A program made the translations under genes and the position numbers. Source: Streptomyces poonensis (GTDB taxonomy: Bacteria > Actinomycetota > Actinomycetes > Streptomycetales > Streptomycetaceae). From it: a DNA stretch of 64,000 nt. Each line of letters starts with the position of its first letter. Position 1 is the first letter of the stretch. This document shows positions 1 through 7,530 of the stretch, one piece after another. A model generated the notes under the pieces. It was not told where the DNA came from. It saw only the letters and a program-made list of their open reading frames with translations, and did not search any database. The stretch lies in the NCBI RefSeq assembly GCF_014650915.1, contig NZ_BMVW01000014.1, forward strand, positions 26,126-90,125, in the 5' to 3' direction.

Positions 1-1295
1 CGCGTGCCCCGGAACGCCGGTAGTTTCAGCGCGACCAGGACGACGCCCGGCATGGCGTACACCACCAGCGAGGGAACGCTGTTGAGGGCGACCAGCTCCC
101 CCCAATGACCGCGGGCCAGGGCGAGCATCGCCAGGCCGATGGCGAAGTTGACCAGCAGGATCAGCCAGTACGCGTCGATCTCGCCGCCCCGGAACCGGAA
201 CGAGGCCCGGCGCGCCGTCTGCAGTCCCCGGTGGGTGAGATGGGCGCGGCTGAGGGCGGCGACCTCACGGGTCAGTGCGTGCGCGAAGACGATGCCGGAG
301 CCCATCGGAGACAGGATGGCGTTCAGGCGGAGCAGCCAGGCCAGCCCGGTCATGTGCAGAACATAGGCGAACCGGGAATACGGCGATTCGATCATTCCCT
401 CGCCGAGCTGCCTCCCACAGTGTCTGATGAACACACACTGCAACGCCGTATACACCAGGAATGCGCCGACAAGAGTGCCGTACACCGCCCATCGCAGGCG
501 CGCGGCCTCTCCCATGCCGCGCCGTTTGACGTTGCCGGCGAAGTCCAGCGGAGCCTGGAAACCGATGTACGCGTAGATGACTCCGCCGCCCAGCACCACG
601 GACAGGGTTTCCAGCTTCCCGACCTCGTCACCCTTGGGGGTCCCCGGCCGTTCGCTGAGGAACTGGACGGAGGCCTGCGTACAGCCGTCGGCAGCGGCGA
701 ACCCCAGGCAGATGACAGCCAGTACGGGAATGACGACCTTCACCACGGTGACGAAGAAATTCAGCCTGATCAGCCGACGGGGCGGCAGCATATTGAGGCC
801 CACGATCAGTGCCAGGAACACGACGGCGCACAGCCAGCCCGTAGTGGAGAGGCCGGAGCGACTCTCCGCTCCGGGCAGCAGCTGGGGGAGCCAGTGTGCC
901 AGCCCACGGACCATGGCCACCGCCTCGCTCGCCGGGTTCGCCGCGTACACGATCCACAGCCCGGCGGCCACAACAGTGGCCACGAGCGGCCCGGCGGCCT
1001 GCAGAGGGAGGAAGATCAGCCCGCCCGTCTTGGGGAGGGCGATGCCCAGTTCGACCATCACGACGGCGATCAGCAGCATCAGCGCCCCGCCGATCACCCA
1101 CGCCCATATGGCCCGACTGCCGACATCGGCGTAGGCAGAACCGGCGGTCGACAGCCATCCGGATCCCATGACTCCGCCGGCTGCCAAACCCACGAGGTCG
1201 AGGGTGGACAGCCGGCGCCGCTCGTCAGCGTCCTCGGCCGAGTTCTCCCGTGCCGCGCCGCGACCGCGTGTCCACCCCAATTTCTTCCCCTTCAC
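1..1295 (-). CDS. APC-family amino-acid permease, C-terminus beyond the window edge
   Basis: This gene reads leftward off the window edge, leaving about 431 codons. The translated frame is a polytopic membrane protein. It has an APC-type N-terminal Gly-rich helix (LVGLAAGGVMGSGWL), then a helix with ELGIALPKTGG, and a mid-protein segment GGGVIYAYIGFQAPLDFAGN, which resembles the substrate-helix region of aspartate/proton-symporter-like APC permeases. It should import an amino acid by proton symport across the plasma membrane; the substrate is not determined. The GTG at 1295 is the only plausible start, because an in-frame TAG lies a few codons upstream. The Shine-Dalgarno is weak. No operon partner is visible on the upstream side. 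Confidence 0.82.
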   Translation of the reverse strand, partial: MKGKKLGWTRGRGAARENSAEDADERRRLSTLDLVGLAAGGVMGSGWLSTAGSAYADVGSRAIWAWVIGGALMLLIAVVMVELGIALPKTGGLIFLPLQAAGPLVATVVAAGLWIVYAANPASEAVAMVRGLAHWLPQLLPGAESRSGLSTTGWLCAVVFLALIVGLNMLPPRRLIRLNFFVTVVKVVIPVLAVICLGFAAADGCTQASVQFLSERPGTPKGDEVGKLETLSVVLGGGVIYAYIGFQAPLDFAGNVKRRGMGEAARLRWAVYGTLVGAFLVYTALQCVFIRHCGRQLGEGMIESPYSRFAYVLHMTGLAWLLRLNAILSPMGSGIVFAHALTREVAALSRAHLTHRGLQTARRASFRFRGGEIDAYWLILLVNFAIGLAMLALARGHWGELVALNSVPSLVVYAMPGVVLVALKLPAFRGT

Positions 1296-1699
1296 CGGAG
1301 TTGCGGATGCACGCTATCCGCGCGGGCGGCGGAGGCGCTGCGGGCACATCACCTGTGCGGGTGAACTTGAGGTGCGCGCATCGGTACGTGTGAAAACCTC
1401 GAGGGAATTCCGAGACGCATCCTGCTGCGCGAACTATGGGGAACGGTGGCTGTGAGGGCCGTTCCCGGCTGCCGATCGCGGGGCAGAAGCGCCTGGTGGC
1501 GTGCGCATTCCGCGTGGGCGGGTGGCAAGGGCACCGAATGCGGGAAGCCTGGCTGCGACTCCGAATGCGCACACGCCGGTACATGCGCCCTTCACCACTG
1601 CGATTTCCTCAATGCAACGGGGAGAGCACATCGTCTCTGAAAGGCCGTTCTCTCAAGTCGCGCCAGGAGAGGGTCACTTCCCCCGGTGAGGCGGCGGGC

Positions 1700-1845
1700 C
1701 GGAGGGCCGGTCATGGCGAGGTGGGTGGCACGTGGCTGCGGAGCGGTGGGCGGGGCTCGCGACCGCGGGCCGGGCGGCGGTGGACATCAGCCGGCCGAGC
1801 GTGCGCTCGACCGCCCACCGGCGGGGATCGCCGCTGCCAGGACGG
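1700..1845 (-). pseudogene. Decayed IS5-type transposase C-terminal fragment
   Basis: On the minus strand, codons at about 1829-1788 read DPRRWAVERTLGRL, which matches the well-known RRWVVERT(F/L)GWL block near the C-terminus of IS5-group DDE transposases. Just downstream, in a shifted frame, HRRPARGREPRPPLRS resembles the following HRRLARDYERLP segment. No intact ORF, inverted repeats or target duplication are visible, so this is a frameshifted relic. The surrounding stretch 1296-1990 otherwise holds no gene I can support. Confidence 0.4.
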
Positions 1846-1948
1846 TAGGTCGCGGTACCCGTCGCCGGGGCGCGCACAGTGGCTCGGGGCGCGCCGGGCA
1901 TGCCACAGGTGTGATGCGTTCCGGGAACGGGTGGCTGCGTTACCGCGG

Positions 1949-1977
1949 GTGTCTGTGTCTGTGTCTGTGCCTGTGCC
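1949..1977. repeat. Hexanucleotide microsatellite (GTCTGT)n
   Basis: Three perfect GTCTGT units followed by one GCCTGT unit sit just outside the 3' end of the DUF488 gene. Similar six-base repeats occur elsewhere in the window at gene ends. Confidence 0.8.
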
Positions 1978-1990
1978 AGGCCTGGTGGTG

Positions 1991-2392
1991 TCAGCCTGAG
2001 CCCGGACCGGTCCCGGCCGCTCCGCCGGACCGGCTGCCGTCCACGACCCGGGCCAGCACCCGGGTATGGGCATGGTCCAGATCCTTCGTCGCGGTCAGCA
2101 GCGTCAGCCGGTCGGCCTCCGCGAGTGCACGGAGCCGGGCGAGGGCCACCTGCGGTCCGGGCGCCTCGAGCTCCGCCCGGTACCGGCGGGCGAACTCCTC
2201 GAAGCGCTCCGGGACGTGTCCGTACCAGCGGCGCAGCTCGGTGGAGGGGGCGGCGTCCTTGGCCCAGTCGTCCAGGGCGGCGGCGTCCTTGGCCAGCCCG
2301 CGCGGCCAGATGCGGTCCACCAGGACGCGGAAGCCGTCGTCGGGCCGGGGCGGCTCGTAGACGCGCCGCACCCGGACAACACGCTTGACCAT
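1991..2392 (-). CDS. DUF488 family protein (YeaO-like)
   Basis: This is a 133-residue protein. Its N-terminus has RVYEPPRPDDGFRVLVDRIWPRGL, quoted here only as the RVY...DG.RVLVDR.WPRG signature of the DUF488/YeaO family. It continues with an ELRRWYGH block, and the C-terminal LTLLTATKD motif is also diagnostic. Members are small soluble proteins of unknown function, and no catalytic activity can be assigned. The ATG at 2392 places the family signature about ten residues in, as usual. The last 15 residues are Gly/Ser-rich and run into the hexamer repeat, so they may be dispensable. Confidence 0.85.
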   Translation of the reverse strand: MVKRVVRVRRVYEPPRPDDGFRVLVDRIWPRGLAKDAAALDDWAKDAAPSTELRRWYGHVPERFEEFARRYRAELEAPGPQVALARLRALAEADRLTLLTATKDLDHAHTRVLARVVDGSRSGGAAGTGPGSG

Positions 2393-2468
2393 TCCGGCCT
2401 CCGAAATGGTCGCCCGCTCACCATGATGCGCCGCATGGGACGGAAACGCGCCGAGGGCCGTTCAACGT

Positions 2469-2503
2469 GTCACCGGCCGCGCGAAACCCCGGCGGCCGGT
2501 GAC
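2469..2503 (-). terminator. Stem-loop terminator after the O-methyltransferase gene
   Basis: A perfect 12-bp stem (GTCACCGGCCGC / GCGGCCGGTGAC) closes an 11-nt loop. It lies between the stop of the methyltransferase at 2619 and the start of the DUF488 gene. There is no T-tract, which is normal for Streptomyces terminators. Confidence 0.6.
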
Positions 2504-2618
2504 GCACGACTCCCGATCAGAGTGCCGTCGCCGGCCTTCCCCCGCATGTGGCGCGGCGCCCGCGCGGGTCGGCCCGGCGTACCGGCAGACCCGTCGTGAC
2601 TTCGCGACGCTGACGCTC

Positions 2619-3203
2619 TCAGGGCCGGGCTGACCGGACCGCCATGAGGAGCCCGCTCGCCCAGGCCATGCGGACGGAGCGGAAGTCCTCGCGTTCTTCC
2701 AGGCGGGTCAGCAGGTGCTCGACCGAGGAACGGTGGTCTTCCGGCCAGCCAGGCTGCGGGGCAAGGTCGTCGATCAGATAGGTCCCGCCAGCGGCCACGA
2801 GGTCCAGGGCCCGTTCCAGGTGCGTGAACTTGCCGGGCCAGGTGTCCGCGAACACCAGGTCGAAGGGCTGCCCGTCGTAGTTCTCCAGCCAGGCACCGCC
2901 GTCTCCGGCCACGAAGGTCACCCGTGCGTCGGACCCCAGCTGCTCGCGGGCCACCTTCTGCAGGGCCTCGTCGAGTTCGACCGTGACCAGGCGGGAAGCA
3001 CCGTCCATCCCGCTGAGCAGCCAGGCGGTGCCCTCGCCCACCCCCGTGCCGAGCTCCAGGATGCGGCCACCGGGAAGGGCAGCCGCGAGGACGGTCAGCA
3101 AGCTGCCGGTGCGCTCCTCGCAGGACATGGTGAAACCGGCTTCACGTGCCGCGGCACGCAACGCGGGAAGGGAAGCCGGGAATCGGCTCGGCGTGTCATC
3201 CAC
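2619..3203 (-). CDS. Class I SAM-dependent O-methyltransferase-like protein
   Basis: About 194 residues form a compact Rossmann methyltransferase. The SAM-binding motif I is ILELGTGVGEG, the acidic end of strand 2 is VTVELD, and a VFADTWPG block occupies the motif IV position. An N-terminal helix, FTMSCEERTGSLL, is typical of the COMT-like/Methyltransf_24 group. The substrate is unknown. The GTG at 3203 is chosen because homologues usually begin shortly before the DDTPSRFP segment. A longer frame reaches a GTG at 3266, but that extension is Arg-rich and looks non-coding. It appears to be a single-gene unit closed by the stem-loop at 2469-2503. Confidence 0.75.
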   Translation of the reverse strand: MDDTPSRFPASLPALRAAAREAGFTMSCEERTGSLLTVLAAALPGGRILELGTGVGEGTAWLLSGMDGASRLVTVELDEALQKVAREQLGSDARVTFVAGDGGAWLENYDGQPFDLVFADTWPGKFTHLERALDLVAAGGTYLIDDLAPQPGWPEDHRSSVEHLLTRLEEREDFRSVRMAWASGLLMAVRSARP

Positions 3204-3383
3204 CCGAGAATCACGGAGGCGCCGAGCTCTGCCCGCAAAGTCCTTTGCCCTCCTCCGAGTGCGCACCCGATTACTGCTCCGACGTCATGACGTCTCCACA
3301 GGTCGGCTCGATCGGCCCGGCGAGGAGAGTGGCGCCCGCCCGGTGCATCTGGATGTGTCTGGATGCACCTGGTCAACCGCCCC

Positions 3384-3640
3384 TCACCCGGCTCCGATCA
3401 GCCGGAGCGCGGCAGTCTTGGTGGTGGCTCCGGTGACGGCCACCAGAGCGGTCACCAGCACGACGGCCGACTCCTCCGGCGATGCCCGCACGCCGCTGCG
3501 GAAAGTCGATCCGGGCCCGCAGCGTCGGCCCGGACAGCCGCAGCAGAGAGTTCCCGGCCATGGGCGGGGCGCCGCGGCGAGCACCAGGCCGGGGCGACCT
3601 TGATGCCGGTGGCCCCCTGCCTCCGTCAAGGTCTGCCCCA
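3384..3640 (-). pseudogene. Possible frameshifted gene remnant upstream of the methyltransferase
   Basis: Two adjacent minus-strand frames each look protein-like in only one half. One reads MAGNSLLRLSGPTLRARIDF. One base out of frame and directly downstream, the other reads RSGVRASPEESAVVLVTALV and continues to TAALRLIGAG before a stop. Joined, they make a coherent short protein with a hydrophobic C-terminal segment. I do not recognise the family. This could be a decayed gene or chance; the rest of 3204-3649 holds nothing else recognisable, apart from a GTGCATC/GATGCAC inverted repeat at 3343-3368. Confidence 0.25.
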
Positions 3641-3649
3641 GGCTGCCGC

Positions 3650-4537
3650 TCAGTCGTCGACGGGGATGTCCAGCCGGCCGGCGACGGTGGTGAGGGCCGT
3701 TCCCAGGGGGAGCGCGACCCGGGTGAGGGCGTGCCGGTCGCCTCGGGTCGGGTCCCGGTTGACGATCAGGACAGGCTTTCCGGCCTGGGCCGCCTGGCGG
3801 ACGAAACGGAGTCCGGACATCACTGTCAGTGAGGATCCCAGGACCAGCAGCGAGGCCGCCTCACGGACCAGCTCGCGGCAGTGCTCGACCCGCCGCGGCG
3901 GGACGGCTTCGCCGAAGAACACCACGTCCGGTTTGAGGACGCCGCCGCAGACCGCGCAGGGCACCACGCGGAAGTCCCCGACCTGGTCGTCGGTGAGGTC
4001 GGCATCACCGTCCGGGTTGATCCCGGCGGCCACCGGCTCGAACCCGGGATTGGCCTCCTCCAACCGCCGGGCGAGTTCGCGGCGCGGGCTGAAGGAGCCG
4101 CAGGACAGACAGACCACCCGGTCCAGGCTTCCATGCAGTTCCACGACGCCCTCGCTGCCGGCGGCCTGGTGCAGACCGTCGACGTTCTGGGTGATCACGC
4201 CCGAGAGCAGACCGTGCCGCCCGAACGCGGCCACGGCCCGGTGCCCGGCGTTGGGGCGGGCGCGGCCGAAGGTGCGCCAGCCGAGGTGGCTGCGCGCCCA
4301 GTACCGGCGCCGGGCCTGGGCGTCGGCGGTGAAGTCCTGGTAGGTCATCGGGGTGTGCCGGCTCAGGCTCCCGCCCTCACCCCGGTAGTCGGGGATGCCC
4401 GACTCCGTGGAGATGCCCGCCCCGCTGAGGACCAGCACACCGCCGGTGGTCAGCGCGTCGGCGACCGGCTCCAGATCGGTGGTGCCCGGCGGCAGGTCCT
4501 CGGCGGGAGTCCAGCTCAGAGTGGGGCGCATACGCAT
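3650..4537 (-). CDS. NAD-dependent protein deacetylase, Sir2 family
   Basis: This 295-residue sirtuin contains every class-defining element. The NAD-binding GAGIS is at about 39-43, followed by GIPDYR, then TQNVDGLH at 116-123, and the catalytic His in VELHG at 135. A zinc ribbon uses C143/C146 and C194/C197, and the nicotinamide-pocket GSSLTV follows. It should remove acyl groups from protein lysines using NAD, as SrtN/CobB-type enzymes do, for example on acyl-CoA synthetases. The start at 4537 (or 4531) gives the usual short N-terminal extension; the longer frame upstream overlaps the glyoxalase relic and is not coding. No operon partner is evident. Confidence 0.93.
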   Translation of the reverse strand: MRMRPTLSWTPAEDLPPGTTDLEPVADALTTGGVLVLSGAGISTESGIPDYRGEGGSLSRHTPMTYQDFTADAQARRRYWARSHLGWRTFGRARPNAGHRAVAAFGRHGLLSGVITQNVDGLHQAAGSEGVVELHGSLDRVVCLSCGSFSPRRELARRLEEANPGFEPVAAGINPDGDADLTDDQVGDFRVVPCAVCGGVLKPDVVFFGEAVPPRRVEHCRELVREAASLLVLGSSLTVMSGLRFVRQAAQAGKPVLIVNRDPTRGDRHALTRVALPLGTALTTVAGRLDIPVDD

Positions 4538-4627
4538 GCCGCCAGGGTACGGAACGGCTGTCACCACCTGCTTCCGCCGGTACGGAGCCCAGTGTGCTGA
4601 ACGCACTCCACGGATGCGATGGATGTC

Positions 4628-5048
4628 ATGGCTGAAGCCCGCCGCGAAGCCGCTGTGGGCTACGGCGGTGTCGTCCAGGCCCCGGACTGAAGAAATCTGG
4701 AAGGTCGCGACCTCGGCGAAAGAGGACACCGGTCCGGCCACCCGGGAGATCGACGAGATGGTGCTCCTGCCGGGAGCCGAGGACGTGAAGGCGAGCAAGC
4801 AGTTCTACGTCGGCCAGGGCCTCGCCGTGGCGAAGAGCTTCGGCGGCAAGTACGTCGAATTCGCCGCCGACGACGCCAGTGCCGTCAAGCTGGCGCTGTA
4901 CAAGCGCCGCGGCCTGGCGAAGGACGCCGGCGTTCCCGTCGACGGGACCGGATCGCACCGCATCGTCCTCGGCGGCGCCGTCGGCTCCTTCACCGACCCG
5001 GACGGATTCGCCTGGGAGGCGATGTCGCCCGCCACCACGCTGTCCTGA
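4628..5048 (+). pseudogene. Truncated, frameshifted two-domain glyoxalase-fold protein
   Basis: The plus strand reads MAEARREAAVGYGGVVQAPD and then a stop near 4685. One base out of frame it resumes EEIWKVATSAKEDTGPATRE, followed by an intact-looking glyoxalase/VOC module (SKQFYVGQGL..., GSHRIVLGG, FTDPDGFAWEA) ending at 5048. The GGVVQAPDE-(E/T)-WKVA junction is how such tandem VOC proteins normally connect, so a frameshift has broken the gene. Its N-terminal domain is missing, since the Sir2 promoter region directly abuts. A shorter protein could still be translated from the ATG at 4759. Confidence 0.55.
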
Positions 5049-5089
5049 CTTCCGACACCGCCTGCCTGCCCGACTACCTACCTGGAAGG

Positions 5090-5230
5090 GTCGTCTGCCG
5101 TTTCCCGGGCGCGCGGAAGTTCAGGACGAGGTACGCCACGCTCGGCTCCAGTGACCAGGCCGCGCTCGACGACGGCGCCGTGTGGCCGACCGCCTGTGCC
5201 CTGAAGGAGCTGACCGCCGCCGCATCAGCC
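5090..5230 (+). pseudogene. C-terminal fragment of an unrecognised small protein
   Basis: The frame reads ARKFRTRYATLGSSDQAALD and then DGAVWPTACALKELTAA before running into non-coding sequence. This looks like the conserved tail of a small DUF1801-like protein (RYATLG...LDDG..WPTA.AL.ELT), but start and body are absent. It sits between the broken glyoxalase and the GtrA gene, in a stretch that collects gene debris. Confidence 0.35.
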
Positions 5231-5256
5231 CCGTACCGCCGGCGGACCCGGAACGG

Positions 5257-5781
5257 TCAGGCGGCGCGGCAGAGCACCGGCGGGTCGGCCGGTGCCGCGG
5301 CGCGGGCCACGGTGGCGTGCAGGGGAGAGGCGGAGCGGACGGTGGCCGCGGCCCGCGAGCGGTTCCGTGCGAAGACGACGAGACGCAGCACCGCGAACCG
5401 CGCGACACCGGCGAGTGCGGAGGCGGACAGGTAGACGATCTGCTCGAGCACCGCGCTGGGTGCCGCGACCAGCTGCTGCAGGACAAGCATCGCCACGCAG
5501 GTCGCCGCGTACGCGGCCGCCGCGGACCCGGCCGACTGCGCGTGCTGGTGCCAGGTCGCGCGCCCGCCTGTGCCGAAGGTGAAGCGGGCGTGCAACTCGG
5601 TGGCGAGGAGCGTGGAGAGCGCGGTGATCAGGGCGTTGGCCAGGCTCCAAGGAATCAGGGAGGCGAGGGCCGCTACAGCGAAGCTGGAGGCGAGCCCCAC
5701 TCCGCCGCCGCAGAGCACGAAGCGGGCGAAGGCGGTCAAGGCGCCGGGTGTCGCCTGCTGCGGGCTCTGCGCTGTCTCCAT
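5257..5781 (-). CDS. GtrA-like membrane protein
   Basis: A 174-residue integral membrane protein with four predicted membrane segments at about 18-40, 43-62, 82-104 and 112-135. The FARFVLCGGG start and the NALITALSTLLATELHARFTF segment match the GtrA/DPMS family (N....T.....F.....F.F), whose members are thought to flip or handle polyprenyl-linked sugars. The last 35 residues are Ala/Arg-rich and poorly conserved. A solitary gene; no glycosyltransferase lies beside it. Confidence 0.72.
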   Translation of the reverse strand: METAQSPQQATPGALTAFARFVLCGGGVGLASSFAVAALASLIPWSLANALITALSTLLATELHARFTFGTGGRATWHQHAQSAGSAAAAYAATCVAMLVLQQLVAAPSAVLEQIVYLSASALAGVARFAVLRLVVFARNRSRAAATVRSASPLHATVARAAAPADPPVLCRAA

Positions 5782-5870
5782 GATCCGACCCCTTCGCTCG
5801 CCCGCTCCGCGACTCGTGCACCTCGATCTGCGGAGCTTCGACCCTTTGTTTCCTGTTGAAGAAACGCTAC

Positions 5871-5997
5871 GTTGCGTTCAGGGATCTGGCAATCGATTTA
5901 TTGCTTGGGGTTGCAATAAGCGCAGCTCAAAGCTGAATAATCGTTGCAATGACTTATCGCTAATGCAACAACCCTGGTGTGTGTTCGTTGCAATGGA
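5871..5997. promoter_or_regulatory. Cluster of GTTGCAAT-type motifs in a locally AT-rich gap
   Basis: The 5782-6093 gap is clearly richer in A/T than its surroundings. It carries GGTTGCAATAA at about 5909, CGTTGCAATGA at 5943, the reverse complement TTGTTGCATTA at 5962-5972, and CGTTGCAATGG at 5987. A weaker GTTGCGTTC lies at 5871. The repeated core suggests binding sites for one regulator, upstream of the GtrA gene and behind the LacI gene. Which protein binds is unknown. No ORF is supported here. Confidence 0.4.
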
Positions 5998-6093
5998 TGG
6001 GAGTGAACGCTCCACGTCAGGGGCAGGGCAGGGCGGGGCGCGGAGAGCGGACGGCTACGTGCCGGGCCGCGGCGACGCGCGCGGCGCCGGAGC

Positions 6094-7122
6094 TCAGGAC
6101 AGCGGCGCCGTGGAGCCCCTGACCACCACCCGGCAGGGCAGGGTCTCGACGCCCCGGCCGTGGTCCCCGGCGATCGCGGTGAACAGCGCGCGCGCCGCCG
6201 CGCGTCCGACCTCCTCGAGGTTCATGTCGACGCTGGTCAGCGGCGGCCGGCAGGCGGAGGTCAGGACCTGCCAGTTGTCGAAGCCCATGACCGCCACGTC
6301 CTCCGGGACCCGGTGGCCGCGCTCGCGGAGGACGTCCAGGGCGCCGCGGGCGATCTGGTCGCTGCCGCACAGGACGGCGTCGACGTCCGGATGACGGTCG
6401 AGCAGCAGGGCGGTGGCCGCTCGCCCCCAGCCCTCCGACCAGGCACCGAATCGGGGTTCACCGGCCAGGGACAGGCCGGCGTCGGCGAGCGCGGCCCGGG
6501 CTCCCTCCGCCCGGTCGCGTGCCGCGGCGTACCCCGGGTCACCGGTGATGTGCGCGATCCGGGTACGGCCGCAGGCGAGCAGGTGGTCGACGGCCATCCG
6601 GCCGGCGCCCACGTTGTCGGGGACGATGGACAGATCCTCCGGGTCCTCCGACGGGGCGTACGCGTAGACGACGGGAACGGGCAGCTCGCGCCCGAGGGAG
6701 CGGCGCGGGTCGGTCCGGCTGCCCACCACGATCAGGCCGTCGACACGGCGTCCGAGGAGGGCCCGTACATGGTGCTGCTCGCGGATCGTGTCACCGCGGG
6801 CATCGCACAGGAACACGGCCACCTCACCGGCGCCGAAGGCGTCCTCGGCGCCCATGAGGATCGGGATGCTGAACCGGCCCTCCAGGTCGCTGGTGAGCAG
6901 GCCGACCGTGCCGGTGCGCCCGGCCAGCAGGCCGCGGGCCACCTGGTTGGGTCGGAACGACAGCCGCGCGGCCGCCTCGATCACCCGCTGTCGGGTCTCC
7001 GCGCGCACTTGGTCGCGGCCGTTGAGCGCCTTGGACGCCGTGGCGATCGACACGCCTGCCAGCCGGGCCACGTCGCTGAGCGTGGCCGGGGCCGACCGGG
7101 AGGGGCCGTGGGCCTGTGCCAT
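6094..7122 (-). CDS. LacI-family transcriptional repressor of the sugar-transport locus
   Basis: A 342-residue LacI/GalR regulator. The N-terminal helix-turn-helix and hinge read TLSDVARLAGVSIATASKAL, followed by the periplasmic-binding-like effector domain with VDGLIVVGS, DNVGAGRMAVDHLL and VAVMGFDNWQ motifs. The ATG at 7122 follows GGAGA and starts at the usual distance from the DNA-binding domain. It diverges from the ABC transporter and glycosidase genes. It most likely represses them, with relief by an arabino-oligosaccharide or a breakdown product. Palindromic candidate operators lie at 7378-7389 and 7215-7225. Confidence 0.92.
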   Translation of the reverse strand: MAQAHGPSRSAPATLSDVARLAGVSIATASKALNGRDQVRAETRQRVIEAAARLSFRPNQVARGLLAGRTGTVGLLTSDLEGRFSIPILMGAEDAFGAGEVAVFLCDARGDTIREQHHVRALLGRRVDGLIVVGSRTDPRRSLGRELPVPVVYAYAPSEDPEDLSIVPDNVGAGRMAVDHLLACGRTRIAHITGDPGYAAARDRAEGARAALADAGLSLAGEPRFGAWSEGWGRAATALLLDRHPDVDAVLCGSDQIARGALDVLRERGHRVPEDVAVMGFDNWQVLTSACRPPLTSVDMNLEEVGRAAARALFTAIAGDHGRGVETLPCRVVVRGSTAPLS

Positions 7123-7214
7123 GGGTGTTCTCCTGTCCCCGTCTCGCGTGCCGGTGCAGAGGTGCCGGTGTCGGTGCCGGTCCGAGGTGGCACGCCGCGC
7201 GTCAGACCTTACGC

Positions 7215-7225
7215 GAACCCTTTTC
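7215..7225. promoter_or_regulatory. Second operator-like half site near the lacI-type gene
   Basis: GAACCCTTTTC resembles the stronger operator GAAAACCTTTTC at 7378-7389 and lies about 95 bp upstream of the repressor start, a position suitable for autoregulation. Confidence 0.35.
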
Positions 7226-7343
7226 CGCAGGGGCTTTCGTGGCTTTCGGTCGGCGACGATCACCGCGGGATGTCATGGACAACGGCGCTTACGATCTCAC
7301 CGACGAGCCCACTACGGGCTGGCCGGCGCTTGATGCACGGGGA

Positions 7344-7389
7344 TTGACGGGCTTTCGGCCCGGGCTCTAACGTCACAGAAAACCTTTTC
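7344..7389 (+). promoter_or_regulatory. Promoter with overlapping LacI-type operator for the ABC/GH operon
   Basis: A -35 element TTGACG (7344-7349) is followed after 18 bp by TAACGT (7368-7373). Immediately downstream, at the expected transcription start, lies the palindrome GAAAACCTTTTC (7378-7389). This is the classic geometry for repression by a LacI-family protein. The first gene of the operon starts at 7531, leaving a leader of about 150 nt. Confidence 0.6.
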
Positions 7390-7530
7390 GGTCAGCTTTC
7401 AGACCCAGTTGTCCTGCCACCAGTCGAGTCCCGGTTTTTTCCTGTCGCGAAGCTCAGTGCCACCGCGCTCATCGTCCCGATCGACCGGCCGGCCCGTACC
7501 GGGCCCGCCGCCACCTGAGGGAGATCGACC

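Noticed and set aside
1436..1999. Plus-strand 187-codon frame in the left gap
   Set aside because: Arg-rich composition, no family signature, and it runs through a transposase relic and a microsatellite.
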